Positions 1-11,304 of a stretch of DNA of 64,000 bases are shown one piece after another. The stretch lies in contig CAUYUJ010000732.1 of assembly GCA_963575745.1 (NCBI GenBank), positions 31,005-95,004 on the forward strand. Reading direction: 5' to 3'. How positions within the stretch are numbered: position 1 is the first letter of the stretch; every line of letters begins with the position of its first letter. Origin of the DNA: Prorocentrum cordatum (lineage: Eukaryota; Sar; Dinophyceae; Prorocentrales; Prorocentraceae). The translations under genes were made by a program, and so were the position numbers. Under the pieces are notes generated by a model that saw only the letters and a list, made by a program, of their open reading frames with translations, was not told where the DNA came from and did no database searches.

Positions 1-1707
1 CACCTGGTCCAGTCCCGACCAGCCGACCATGTCCTCGAGCTTCTCGTTGTAGATGTCGTCCTCACGCTGGCCCAGCATCATCCGCCAATGGAGATAGTGT
101 TCAGGAGCAGGTCGAGCCACATGCGCGTTGCATCTCAGGTCCGCAATGCAGTCCTCAAAGTACGCGTAGCCTTCTCGCACAAAAAGCTGGTCGATGGCGA
201 CCGGTGTGCTTCGAACGGAAGTACTCGCCCCTTCGACCCTTCAGCTCCATCCGTTGCTTGGAGATGATCTGCTCCGCCATAGGGTCCTCCGTCAGACTGT
301 GCTCGCCCGTCCGGATCACATACCTCATGTAGTCACCAGCGCGGACTTATGTTTGGTAAGACAGTCGGCGAGCATTTGCCTAGCGTTCACCCACTTGCTT
401 ACCACGTTGGTGAACTCAGCGTCTTTCCTGAGCGACTCTGTGTCGATGAGCAGCCGCTTCTCGGGCGGAGGCGTCCCTCGCCTCTGGAGCAGGTCTATAG
501 AGCGACTTGCAGTCCGTGACCTCCACCATCGCGATCGCCTCGACGTCGTCCATGCGGGTCCGGTCGCCCAGCCCGTGGTGCAACTTCACCAGGTGCTGCC
601 GCAGCATGTCGCTGCTCTCGACCGCTTCCAGAGCTGCCATCGTCTCGGCCGCCAGGGTACTTCGAACCCACCCGCTTGATGCGGCGTGATCGCCACAGCA
701 TAGGGGTGACCTTGGCAGCCCTCCCCAGCAGTAATCGATCGTCAGTGCTGTCCGCAAGCAACATGACCAAACCCGCCTGGCTGGCGGTCTTCATCTTGCC
801 CACGTTGCCGTGGCTCGAGTCGCCCACTGCCACCGCAATCACGTTGCCCATGTCGAGCTGCTGGAAGGTGATATCCACATTGTCGGTCTTGGCGTCGCTC
901 GCGAGCCTGCTGTAGTCTAGCAAGTCTTGCAAGTTCAGGTCGCTATCATGAGCACTCGCCTGGCTTTCCACCAGCCGGAACGTCTAGTCCATCCGCGTAG
1001 AAAGGACCAACCATTAGATCTGGCGATTACCATTGTGGAGCATCGCCCTTTCCTCTGCCGTGGCCTTCGAATCCTTTGTCTTCCGACGCTCGGCCGAGAT
1101 GGGAAGATCCTCGATGCTCTCCGTGTATTCCTTCTGGCTGCATGTGATCGCGCCGTTGTTGTTCTGCTTGAGGAAGCGCCCGCAGTGCTGGAGGCCCACC
1201 TTCGCCGTCTGCCAGTTGCCGCAGCAATGCACCTTCCCCAGTGTGGCCACCTGATTCGCGACGACCCGCGACGAGATCGTTGTCGACGCGCGCCCCGATC
1301 AGACCAACCAGTTTTCCCTTCTCATCGTGGAAGATGAAGAGGGCCAGGCACAGCTTGGATCTCGAAGCCCCGGGAAGCGATAGGATGGCGTCGCGATGCT
1401 CCTCGTACCGCAGCAGAGGCGCATCGTTCAGTCCATAGATGCCCGTCTTCGCCCTCAGGATGGCCCCTTCCGGGATGAACGGCCACCCCACCTCCGGCAC
1501 CGCAGGCGCGCCTCCCTTGGGAACACGAAAGCACACGCGCCAGCGCAGATTTGTCCTAGATGGATCTCTCGCCGACCCGTTCCGCCCTGCACGTCCCACC
1601 TGCCTCAGGCGCAACTGGTGTGGGCCCGACTTGGTGGTTCTGGTCGGGGTGGGTGATGACGGTCGGAAAGGGGACTGTGCATTCTTCGCTTGAGCGTGGT
1701 CTTCCAT
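1..1707 (-). pseudogene. Ty1/Copia retrotransposon pol relic (reverse transcriptase and RNase H), 3' end cut by the window edge
   Basis: Several minus-strand frames, read one after another, give the end of a Copia polyprotein. Frame 1707-1027 has an altered YGL motif (IYGLNDAP) and, about 45 residues on, LVGLIGARVDNDLVAG, the equivalent of the VDD catalytic loop; the second catalytic Asp is Asn. Frame 1250-1014 has the conserved CGRFLKQ...ITCSQKEYTESIE stretch that follows the palm. Frame 971-495 starts RNase H (VIAVAVGDSSHGN), frame 757-416 continues it (STLAAETMAALEAVE, VTDCKSLY), and about 480-320 gives VSKWVNARQMLADCLTKH, the usual end of Copia RNase H. At least four frameshifts separate the pieces and Asp is lost in the active loop, so it is dead. 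No LTR is visible; the 3' LTR would lie outside the window. Family identity rests on motifs and domain order. Confidence 0.85.
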
Positions 1708-2129
1708 TCAATCGAGCAGCGGTGGTGCCCCAAGCATGCGCCATTCTGCGGTGCGGTCGTGCGTTCCTGGGCCACCCCGCCCGGTGCACATTCTGTCTCG
1801 GGTGTATTCGGGGGCGGGCTGTAGAATTACACAATGTTCGTGGGTGAAGTCTGGGGCCCAGAAACTTCAGCAGGGGCTATGTATTTTTATACCTTCTGCT
1901 GGCGAGCGATGCTCGGGGACGGGTTCGTCGCCGACCGCTGTTTTTTTCTGCGTCACAGTGGTGTGTTTGGTGAGCCTGGTGAAGGTCATTCTTTTGGGGG
2001 CAGCGTCTGTGTTCACAGGCCTGGTTGGCAACCAGCCCACCGCCGTTCGACTCCCGCCCTGACGCCGAAGAAATGGGAAGGCCAGCGCTGCAGATTTGAT
2101 ATCACATCTAAGCGGGCTGCGAGTGCAGG
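1708..2129. other. No gene recognised
   Basis: Open frames here are short and out of frame with the Copia relic. No splice-bounded exon, RNA gene or inverted repeat was seen. Confidence 0.4.
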
Positions 2130-2210
2130 TGTGCGTGTGTGCGTGTGTGCATGTGTGCGTGCGTGCGTGCGTGCGTGCGTGCGTGAGTGCGTGCGTGCGT
2201 GCGTGCGTGC

Positions 2211-2242
<32 letters not shown>
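2130..2242. repeat. Compound TG / CGTG microsatellite
   Basis: GTGTGCG units pass into CGTG tetranucleotides and then pure TG. A very similar array with the same internal order lies at 37443-37550. Confidence 0.95.
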
Positions 2243-2246
<4 letters not shown>

Positions 2247-2435
2247 AGACTGATGTTCGATCGCATTTTGCACTCCAATCTGCTGTTCGCGCTTGAGGAC
2301 CCTCTGCGCCGCCAGCTCAAAAGTGTGTGCCAGGACTGTATCAAGTCGGCGCCCCGCATCAGCAGCACAGAGGAGCGGCGACGAGCGGCAGGGAGCGCAA
2401 GCACGAGGAGGAGCGCGAGGGCGCACGACAGCAGC

Positions 2436-2615
2436 CTTGGCATCGCTCGGACGTGTTTTTTTTGTCGGCGAGGACCCTCGAGGAGCACCGGGGCTCTGCA
2501 GGCGGAAAAACAAACACACACACACACGAAGCCGAAGGCTGCACAGTCCTCCTCCTTCTCCTCCTTCTCCTCCTCCTCCTCCTCCTCCTGCTAGGGAGCG
2601 GGCGTCCGAAGGCTG
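2436..2615. mobile_element. MITE family D, diverged copy 1, with internal microsatellites
   Basis: The left end CTTGGCATCGCTCGGACGT is nearly identical to the intact copy at 42141-42269, followed by the family's T-run and the TCGGCGAGGACC...GAGGAGCA segment. The right end (GGCGTCCGAAGGCTG) is only a weak match. CA repeats (2516-2530) and a CTC array (2545-2592) have expanded inside it. Confidence 0.5.
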
Positions 2616-2708
2616 CACTCCCAACGCCCCTGCGCGCAGAACTAACTGCGTGCGCGCCTGCGGCCCCTGGAGCGGTGCCCCCCGGGGTCGGTAGCCTGCC
2701 GGGGTTGA

Positions 2709-2883
2709 GTCGGGCGTGTCCCCCTACAGGGGGATTGTCGACGAAAAACAAAAAAATAGTCAAAACACAGTCCGCAAATAGTCTGGGCACTATGTTTTGA
2801 GCAGTTGTTTGACCTTTCGGGGCATTTGTGCGGCGTGTTTTGTGTTTCGTCGACCATCCCCCTGTAGGGGGGACACGCCCGAC
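2709..2883. mobile_element. MITE family A, copy 1
   Basis: A 175-bp unit starts GTCGGGCGTGTCCCC and ends with the reverse complement GGGGACACGCCCGAC. The inverted arms run for about 45 bp each, including the ACAGGGGGAT/ATCCCCCTGT and GTCGACGAAAA/TTTCGTCGAC segments. The AT-rich centre (AAAATAGTC, AGTCTGGGCACT) recurs in copy 2 at 18135-18296. No coding capacity. Confidence 0.8.
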
Positions 2884-3086
2884 AGAACGCCAGGGCCGAG
2901 CGTCCCTGGCACGCCTCGAGGCTCAGGGTTCCAGGAGGCCCGGGACGAGCAGCCGCAGCAGCCGCAGCAGGGGGGTCCGAGCCAGCCGCGCGCCCGTGCT
3001 CCTTCGGGGCGGCGGGTTCTCTCGGCGATGTGCTTCGCGATGCTGGACATCATGAACAAGAAGTGGTCGCCGGCGGAGCTAAGTCG

Positions 3087-3256
3087 TCGTCCACACACCA
3101 AACCACCCCAACCCAACCCAAAAGGCTCAGATTTACCCTCGATTTCCAGTGGGGGGGGGGCGGGAAACATCGAACAAAACACATGTGGAACCCTTACCCC
3201 CCCCCCACCCGAAATTCGGGTCTTCGGGTTGGGTTGGGGTGGTCTGGTAGGTAGTC
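3087..3256. mobile_element. MITE family B, copy 1
   Basis: Left arm ACCAAACCACCCCAACCCAA and right arm TTGGGTTGGGGTGGTCTGGT are imperfect inverted repeats of about 40 bp around a G-run centre (CCAGTGGGGGGGG). The same unit is at 19981-20143. A diverged 11-bp direct repeat, AGTCGTCGTCC and AGTTGTTGTCC, flanks this copy and may be an old target duplication. Confidence 0.75.
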
Positions 3257-3659
3257 AGTTGTTGTCCGGGCTTCTCGTGCGAGAGTTTTCTGCAGCACGC
3301 GCAGTGCAGATATGTTGTGTTCTCCGTCTCGTGCAGCAGTGCGAAGACACCCGCATTGGTCATGGCGCGACTTGCGTTTTGCAGCCTGTGTCGCTGCGTT
3401 GTACCACTCCCCGCTCCTCCCACAGGGCTCCACCTGAGCGGTGTTTGGGCCACCTCGTGGCGCCATTTCGTTTCGAATTATTTTTGCAGCAGAGGCGGAT
3501 TGGAGACACGACAAAGGAACACGAACACAGGGCGAAAACGAAAGACACTGCTTAGGTCGAACCCCGTGGGGGTTTGCAGCCCGCGGCGCTGTGCTGTAAC
3601 ATTCCTGGCTCCTCCCTGCTCCGTATCTGCCTCCCGCCTCCTCCGCTCTGCTCCCTCCC
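3257..3659. other. No gene recognised
   Basis: Unique-looking sequence between two repeats. No frame shows a recognisable domain. Confidence 0.35.
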
Positions 3660-4035
3660 CCGCTACCCCTCTTCCCCATTTCCTCTTCTCTTCCTCTTTG
3701 CCTCCACTCTCGCTCTTCGTTGGCCATACAGTCGGACCGAGGTAGAACATGAGGTCGGCTCGGGATGGGTACCCTACAACTCCTCGTGCTTGTGGGATGC
3801 TCTTGTGCATCCTGGAGAGGGTACCATGGGATGTTCTGTGTGTTTTGACCAGCGGAGGGTCTCATGCGTTTGAAGAATGCTCTTCTCTCTTAGGTCCGAC
3901 TGTACCCTTATTTCCCGTTTCCTCTCCTTTTCCTTTGTACCTCCACTCTTTTTTGTTTCTCTCTCTCTCTCTCTCTCTCTCTTCGTTGGCCATACATAAG
4001 CATCGCATCGAGGCTGTTGCGCTCTTCCCGTAACA
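3660..4035. repeat. Interspersed repeat C, copy 1, partly tandem
   Basis: The block CAGTCGGACCGAGGT...GGTCCGACTG (3729-3904, short inverted ends) is followed by a pyrimidine tract, a CT microsatellite and TTCGTTGGCCATACATAAG...GAGGCTGTTGCGCTCTTCC. The pyrimidine/TTCGTTGGCCATA part also occurs just before the block (3665-3728), so it is partly tandem here. A second copy is at 23142-23450. Confidence 0.75.
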
Positions 4036-4365
4036 AAAGGCAGATATTCCGACCCAGCGAGGCGCGAACACTAAGTAAGGCTGTTGCCCAACTCTCTCTC
4101 TCTCTCCCTTTCCCTCCTCTCCCTGGTCAGCACCAGTCCGAGCGGACGCCACCTCGCACAACTCCTGCTGGGAGCCGGATGCCGCAGCACCGTAATTACG
4201 CGATGCCCGTCTCTCCCTCCCCTCCGCGTCCGCCCTCCTCTTTTCCCTCGCCGTCTGGCGTGCAGTTCGCCGGGCAGCGACTCTGCCGATGCTGCGACCG
4301 TGCCGCGCGATCGTACGCGCCGTCACCAGGTAAGTTCCCACGCGACCCCTCCCGCCCTCGCTCCT
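4036..4365 (+). other. Possible host exon ending at a canonical 5' splice site
   Basis: The sequence reaches CACCAG|GTAAGT at about 4324-4335, a strong consensus donor, and the frame before it is open. The protein is low-complexity and not recognised, so this rests on the splice signal alone. Confidence 0.2.
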
Positions 4366-4556
4366 GGTACTCCAGATTTCATAATAAAGGGAGGGGGGTC
4401 TTATTTCGGGGGGGGGTCTCTTCCAGGCCATCTTGGAGGGCCTGGGGGGGTCTGGGGACGATGTTTTGGAGTGCTCTCCCACGGGAGGGGGGGTCTGAAA
4501 TGGCTCGTCTTGGAGGGTCCAGACCCACTCCCTTTTATTACGAAATCTGGAGTATC
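4366..4556. mobile_element. MITE family G, single copy
   Basis: About 33 bp at the left end (TACTCCAGATTTC, then TAATAAAGGGAG) recurs inverted at the right end (CTCCCTTTTATTACGAAAT, then CTGGAGTA). The centre is G-rich and non-coding. No second copy or clear target duplication was seen. Confidence 0.65.
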
Positions 4557-4726
4557 CGGCCGGGGGTGCTTTGTGAAGCAGGACTGCCCTCGGTCATCGG
4601 GGGATTTGGGGGCGCCCGGCGCTCGGGTGCCCGCTCGCGGGCCCCAGCAGGAAGGAGCCCCTCGTCCTGGCCGCTGTCAAGACAGCTCACAACCTCCTGC
4701 CTCCTCGCCCCTCGCCCTTTTCTTCC

Positions 4727-4882
4727 TCCTCCTCCACCACCTCGTCCTCCTCCTCCTCCTCCTCCTCCTCCTCCTCCTCCTCCTCCTCTTTCTGGTCCTC
4801 CTCCTCCTCCTCCTACTTCTCCTCCTCCTCCTCCTCCTCCTCCTCCCCTCCTCCTCCTCCTCCTCCTCCTCCTCCTCCCTCC
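4727..4882. repeat. TCC microsatellite at the 5' side of LINE A
   Basis: About 155 bp of nearly pure CTC/TCC on the plus strand, the sense strand of the LINE that follows. It reads as poly-Leu or poly-Pro in different frames, which is not a protein signal. Confidence 0.95.
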
Positions 4883-4889
4883 TAAGTCA

Positions 4890-6240
4890 CCGCGCGCCGC
4901 CCAGGGGTGAGGGCGGCGGCGCGGCCGAGGCACCCGCGGCGCCTGTGCAGGCGAGACGCCGCCCGAGCCTGCTTGGCATCGGCGTGGCCGACAGCGCAGG
5001 TCGGAGGCGAGAACACTGGATCGAGGTGTTGAACGCGGCGCGCACGCCCAGCAAACACCACAGCGCGCGGCACCACCAGCGAGGCCTGCTGAGATACTTC
5101 GCAACACGACGCAAACAGCTACAAGGTCAATTACTCCAGCCACAGCAGCTGCAACAACAGCAAAGGCAAGGGCAGGGACAACAACGACAAGGGCGGCACG
5201 AGCTACGGCAGAGGCGCCCAGACATCGACCCAGAGCTGGAGCTGGACGCCGTGCAAGAGTTGCGGTGGGTGGCAGCGCGACAGAGACTGGCTCTCATGGG
5301 ATTGGACCTGCACCTGCGGCAGCACGGCCAAGTAGCGTAACACCTCCAGCAAGGGCGGCAAGGACAGGAACTCGGGCAAGGATTCTGGCAAAGGGGACAA
5401 CCAGCAGATGTCCGACGCCTTGGGGGTATAGCCGAGTCGCTCTCCACCATGGGCATGGCCGTTGGCCCAGCAGAGCAGCTCAAGGCAGTTGCAGATGAGC
5501 CCCACCAGTTGAAGAGCCCGCGCAGAACCGCGCCAGGCAGCTCCGCAACACAGCTTCCAGGCTCAAGAGGGCCAACCTCGCTGCGCGAGAGCGCCTGCGA
5601 GAAGGTGGCGGCCACGTGGAAGCAGCTAGCCGAGCAAAACGCCTACCTGATGGAGTGCGCCAGCGCTGCCCCTGGCGCCGAGAAGGCGGTCGAGGAAATC
5701 GCGGGTGTCAAGTCAAGCTCCAGGGCGAAGGAGAAGGACGGCAACCCCCAGAATAGAATCTGCTGCATACCATCCTCGACCTGAATCTTGACGGCGAAGA
5801 CAGCCGGGGCATCGCTGATGACCTGGAGGGCGACACCCCGGCGCGCGCGACCAGGGCGCCAAGGGCGAGGTCGCAGAGGTCAAGAGGCAGCCCTTGAAGT
5901 CCCACAAGGGCAACGCCGTTTCATGCCTTGCAGACCTTCGACAGCACCTCCGATAAGCTCGCGAGACAATCAAGAATACGATTGAAACGATCAAGCGGGC
6001 TGCCAAACAACGGAAGACCGAATGAGGGGAGACGAAGCATGTGTTTGCTAGTGAAGAACCAGTGCCTCCAACAGCTCAGCCTCGCGCGCCGCCCGCGCCT
6101 CGTTCAACTGCAGCCAACAGCAGCAAGACGAAGGGCGAGCTCTTGGCGGAGGTGCGCGCCGCGGCCAAGAAGGCAGAGGACAACCAAGAACACGATGGCG
6201 TGGCGGCAGCCTCGCCAGACAAGCAAGAATAGGGATTACC
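4890..6240 (+). pseudogene. LINE A ORF1 relic (zinc-finger, coiled-coil nucleic-acid-binding protein)
   Basis: In the frame around 5225-5335 there is a Cys4 knuckle, PCKSCGGW ... WTCTCGS, with several Trp, like the RanBP2-style finger in ORF1 of dinoflagellate LINEs (compare 28931-29398). Downstream frames (about 5450-5780) give an Ala/Glu/Lys-rich helical stretch including CEKVAATWKQLAEQNAYLME, consistent with an ORF1 coiled coil. The frame is broken repeatedly. Its place between the TCC array and the endonuclease of the same strand supports the call. Function is inferred from position and the finger only. Confidence 0.55.
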
Positions 6241-6269
6241 GGGTTCACATTGCCATGCCGGCCACCGTA

Positions 6270-7062
6270 GCGATGTTCAGCGCAGAGTATTATTCGTCGG
6301 TAACTGCACGGAGTGGGGCCCCAGGGCGCAGGAGTTCTTGGCCCGCGCCAGGGGGCGCAAGCGGTTCGACGCTTCCGCCATCCAAGAGACCCACTCATAA
6401 TCCGTGAGCTCATGGACGCCGAGCGCGACGTCATCAACGCGGACCACCAGTCTTCCGTCTGCCCAGCGCGGCAATCTTCTGAAGGCCAGCAGGGTTCTAA
6501 TGGCGGGGCCTGCCATGGCATCATCTCGCGCCACCAGTGCGGGCGCCACGGCGAGGAAGTTGCCAGGGGTTCGGCCTCTGCGACCGCGGCGGGTCTCGTG
6601 GCCCCCCCCGCCGGCAGCCCTGATTACAACAACTTCGATTGGGTCCTGATGTGCTGGCACCTCCGCGGCCGCAGCAACACCATTGCCAGCGTTTACTTGG
6701 GCCCACTTGGCAGCCCCCAAGGAGTCTGTGCCGAAGAGCGTGCGACGTCGGCTTCATTCTTGGCCAGCTGCTAACGCCCGTGGATTGTCATGGGCGGCTG
6801 GAATGCGACGCCCCAGAGACTATCGGCTTCAGGATGGCCACAAGCCGCGGGGCGACCCATCGACGCCGCCCCAGACGGCCACGCATGCTTCACGCGCAAC
6901 AACAAGAAGGGCACCACCTCAGCCGCGCTCGTCGACTACGCTGTGATCAGCCACGATGCCCAGAAAGAGCGTCTCGGCACGAGCACGGCCGAAACGCCAT
7001 GGAAGACGCGCGCGGGGCAGATCTTGCGACAAGGAAGGGGGGGGGGGGGGGGGCTGAGCTGA
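6270..7062 (+). pseudogene. LINE A ORF2: apurinic-type endonuclease domain, frameshifted
   Basis: At about 6297-6405 one frame reads GNCTEWGPRAQEFLARA ... IQETH, the first endonuclease motif with the catalytic Glu. Frame 6790-7062 gives MGGWNATPQRL followed by SGW and, about 45 residues on, LVDYAVISHD, matching the GDWN and S/LDY(F/A)VVS motifs of LINE endonucleases; Asp of GDWN is Gly. A G-run at about 7037-7053 marks a likely slippage site. This domain would nick target DNA for reverse transcription. Frameshifts and the altered Asp make it inactive. Confidence 0.75.
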
Positions 7063-7967
7063 TGTAGATCAGACAGCTCCAACTACCGCGGCAGTGCGCA
7101 TCCACCAGCACCAACCAAGCCGCCAGGTGGCGAGCACCAAAGACACGACGAGCGCCAACGACATCAACACTGGCGAGGAGATGGGCCGCCGCTGGGAACA
7201 TCTGGGTTGTCCCCCGCAACCAGTGCACCAAGCCCATGGGCGCCGCATGGGCTCCACCGATCGCGACCCCATGAGCGACCTCGAGAGCGAGAGCGGCCGC
7301 GTATCCGATGAGCCGCGCGAGGGGCCCTCCCACGGCGCCGGCGCCGAGGCGGGCCCCGAGGCGCCCTCGAGCGCGCCTGGGACAAGAGACAGGACGCCTC
7401 CGCAGGAGCCCTCCCCTCCAGGTGCGCACGCCGAGCAGATCGACGCCCGCGCCGTGGGCGACCTCTGGGGCGTCTCCTCGACGATCGCGACGCCGCGACC
7501 AGAGCGCGAGCACCCGCCAGACTACATGCGACGCGGGGCTGCTTATGCCTCAGACCCAGAGGCAGCCGCGACAGGAATGCTGTCAGTTCATGGGTACTCT
7601 GGAAAGTTCTACTGCGCGGCCTACGACATCCCGCGCCAGGATCGCCAACAGTTTACTGGACGCAGCGCATCCTGCATACTTAATTGCCATGAAGTGCGCT
7701 AAACCACGGGCAAGACGCACACTACATATGCCGACCTACAGACTGGTGGGGAAGCCGGGCAACTATCCCTAGAGCATACCACACACTTCGGAGACATGGA
7801 CGCGGAGATCGACAGCAATTGCAGCTCGCATCTGGAGCACGACGGCTCGTCTACGAGGGCATGACCACGGCAGGGGCTCGATTGTCAACAGCGGCAAAGC
7901 AGCGCCGTGACCTCTGGGGGTCTTGGCATAGACGCTGGACACGCTCGACTTCGAGACGATCGAGGGC

Positions 7968-9530
7968 ATGATGAACCGGGCCGAGCGGGAGGCCGCCAAG
8001 TCCCTCACCTTCAACGCAAAGATGAGGCCAGGCTCGTTCGTGCGCTGGCTGTCGGGCACCTCCAAGGCCACTGACGGCAAGCTCCACAGAATGACCAAGC
8101 CACAGCCGCGACATGAGGACGAACACGTACATATCAGAGGCAAGGCGTGCTGCCCCAAGTCAATCGTTGACGCCAAGGCGGAGGGGTTCGCAGACCTCTG
8201 GACACGCCCGACCATCGCCCGCAGCGACTACCAGACCCTCATCCAGGACATACGGGAATGCGGTAGGACGGCGCCAACCTCGACCTGGACCTCTGAAGAC
8301 TTGGACAACCCCCGCACGTGTTCGCCCGACAAGAGCAACGGTCCAGGCGAGGTATCCTGCTCCGATATACGACGCCTGCCGACGGCAATACGCCAGCAAT
8401 TGGTCAACCTGTTCAGCAGTTGCGCGCGGGAGCTCGCATGGCCTTGGCATGTACGCAGCGCCATCATCGCGCTCCAGCCCAGGACAGATGGAGATCGAGC
8501 ACGGGGCTTGCCGCCGCAGATCTGCCGGGCCTGGGAGAAGCTCACCAGCGGTTGACGCATGGGCACGGGTCGCAGGACGGCGCTGGGGCGCAGCACTCGC
8601 AGGCAGCAGTTGCCTGCGCGAGGCCGTGCGCGCATCCTGGGCGACGATCTGCGACGCGCTGAAGCTGGCCGACGCCGCGACGCTAGCGGACGTGCGAAGA
8701 TGTTTCGACGCGTTCGACGTTTTGCAGGTCGTCTACGCCACCAGGCACATGCGGTTCCCTCCCCGTGCACTCGCCGATGGTGATACAGCTCCACGCGTTT
8801 GTCAGTTGCCTGCGCCTGGCCTCCACGCGCGGCAAGCCGATGCCACCATCGCGCTCGCTAGTGGGAGGGTCAAGACACGCCAACATCCTGGCCAGGGCAG
8901 TTATGCATCAAGTCCTCCATCGCACGCACTGCATGGCACCAGCCGCGATCCCCAGCGCCTGGTTCGGTCGCGTGGAACTCAGAGTTCCAGGGCGCGAGAA
9001 GCATGCCGAAGCAACTGTCGTATCCGCCACCGAAGCCTACTCCAAGTGCTTCATTGAGCAGGGCTTCGGGATGGCGGTCGAGCGTGGTCGTCGCATCCAG
9101 TGGCGGCATGGCCAGCGACACATGCATGCAACTCAAGGAAAGAGGCACCAGTTAAGCCAACAGCAGTTGGCCGAGACCTAGGCCAAGACCGCGCAGGGAC
9201 CCCAGAAATATGGTCTACACACAGCAAGCGGAGAAACAACACGCTACTAAGAGGCTGGCCGGCATCATACTCAGCTAAAGGCGTCTGCGCCCCCAGCGCA
9301 AGCGGGCATTGGTCGTTCAGGGGTCAATGTCATCATGCCCGCCAGAAGGAGATTCGCCAAATCCATGGGCGAACACTGGGTCGGAAGATGGCTGCACGCA
9401 TGCCCATCCTTGTGGGCTGCTGGCCCAGCTGGCACCATCCCACTCGGAGTGCTCCCCGCATGGGCTTGCCGAGGACGCCTGCGCAATGGGACTTATCTAG
9501 CTTGGCTCTGTATCTACGAGGGGCTCGCTG
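7968..9530 (+). pseudogene. LINE A ORF2: reverse transcriptase domain, frameshifted
   Basis: Frame 7968-8555 ends in IIALQPRTDGDRARGLPPQICRAW, shown here in two parts: IIALQPRTDGDRARG then LPPQICRAW, the equivalent of the LLPKP-G-RPIGL fingers motif. About 8565-8760 gives LADVRRCFDAFD, the first palm aspartate block. Frame 8765-9181 continues with SRSLVGGSRHANILARAV, the SRGI(V/A)AGS block. The later palm and thumb are decayed. Domain order endonuclease, RT, RNase H over 4.9 kb of one strand fits a LINE of the type common in dinoflagellates. Confidence 0.8.
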
Positions 9531-10149
9531 ACGTTCCCGCGCAAAATCGATGGAAGCAGCGCAGGGGTCATATTGGCACTATGATCCTTCCACTCTGTAA
9601 TGATGGATGGGATCCCGCCTACAGCGTGGATTGACCACCTGGGCAACGCTGAGGCGGCGACGGCCACAAGGGCGACCCACCCTACGCCTTCCGTGCCATC
9701 CTGGAGCCACAGCAGCTCCAGCAATGGAACAGGGCCTCAGACCGTTGACTTGGCAGGGGCTCCGAGTACGACGCCGACGCCTGCGACCTTATCAAGAAGT
9801 TCAAGGTGCTGCGCGAGCGAGGCAAGCGCCGCGAGGCAGGTGCACTCTTGGCGGCGGCGCGCGCTGTCACGTGGGCGCCTGGCCGCAAGCATGAGACATC
9901 CACATATGCATCCAACGCTCTCGCCCGCGGCGAGAACTGCGACGGCTTCCGCGGAGAACAGGGCGCGCGCGCGCGCTTGCAGGGGCGACCCCGAGGACTA
10001 CGACAAGACGAGTGCATAAGACAAGAGCCATCCACGATTGCCCAAACACAATTTGTTTGTTTGGCTACGTTGGCTAGTGCCCAAGGCGTTGGCGGTGCCG
10101 CCAGATTGCGACGCAACAGAGCAACGCGCCAACATTGGCGACTTCGACA

Positions 10150-11141
10150 ATGCTGACAAGGCAACGACTACGGACGATATGATTGTGATATGCACCGACG
10201 GCAGCGGATGAGAGCCATCTCGCGACCCTCGATACCGAAGATGCGGATGGGGATTGCCCAAGCTGCAGCGACAAGGAAAACAATGACAACAAAATGCTGG
10301 TCAGTACGGACCACTCCCAGGACGACGGCTGACCGACAACAGGGCGGAGTTTTGGGCAATCTTTCTGGCGATGCAATGCTCCGATGGACGGCTCCGCACC
10401 TGGACGGACTCAGAGGTGGCCAATCGCGGATGGCAGCGTGGCCACCGTGAGCGCGGTGCGCAGCGTCGCGGCACCTACGGCATTTGGAACTTAATCTGGA
10501 GGGCTTTACACCAGAGAGCCCCCAACCACGGAGACCCCGGGGAGCTCGTAAAGCTGCAGCACGTGCCGAGCCACCTCGACAACGAGCAAAGGCTGCGGCT
10601 CGGGGTGAGCCTTGAGGCGTGGCTCGGCAATGCAGCAGCGGATGCCCTGGCCGACAAAGCGGCGGAGGCGCGCGCGATCGCAGCCCCGCAGCTTAAGATG
10701 TATGAAGGAGTTCACGCAATCTGCGCGCGGGTGTGGAAACGACTCATTCGCGCTCATATCGAGGCCTGCGCCAAGGACCCCGCCGCCCAGATGAGCAAGA
10801 AGCAGGCCTCCCAGGAGCTCAAGAAGAAAGCCACCAGTGAGCTGAGACAGGCCCTTTCCGCCTCGCCCCATGTCCTCCTCCCTTCCCGTAGTCGCTGGCA
10901 GTGTACCGCGTGCAAAGAGGCAGTTCGTAAGCGTGCAGGAGCCTTGGGCATAAAGAGGTGGTTTAAGAATTGCAGAATTTGTCCTGGGTGTAGTGTGCCC
11001 GAGGCCCCACGCAAAGCATACACACAGGCAACAGATGTGCCCCCCCCCTTCCCGCACGATGCAATCTGCCGTTTATTGTTCCACTTGGTTGTGCACCACC
11101 TGTGGCCGTCGGTCAAGCGCAACCGATCGTGGGAGTGTTAA
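10150..11141 (+). pseudogene. LINE A ORF2: RNase H domain and C-terminal zinc knuckle
   Basis: All four RNase H carboxylates are visible, but in different frames: IVICTDGSG (about 10165-10200), NRAEFWAIFLAMQ and TWTDSEV (about 10330-10420), and GNAAADALADKAAE (10371-11141 frame). VPSHLDNE corresponds to the region before the last Asp. Near the C terminus WQCTACKEAV and CRICPGC form a Cys4 knuckle. The last 200 codons are one open frame, making this the best preserved part of LINE A, as usual for LINE 3' ends. Confidence 0.8.
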
Positions 11142-11300
11142 TGGACGGTTATGTGAATGTAAATGCCCGGCCACGAACGGGGTGTATGCAATCAGGTGCT
11201 CGTCCAAAAGCAAGCCAGTGCGACACTAGAGGCCGCCTCGTTCCTGTGATCCGATATGGCGCAGCCAACCGGCGTTACTCGACATCGTCGTCGCCGAAAC
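11142..11300 (+). other. Probable LINE A 3' untranslated tail
   Basis: About 160 bp between the ORF2 stop and the next TCC array. No A-tract is visible at the junction (CGAAACTCCTTCGAAACTCC then TCC). Confidence 0.4.
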
Positions 11301-11304
11301 TCCT

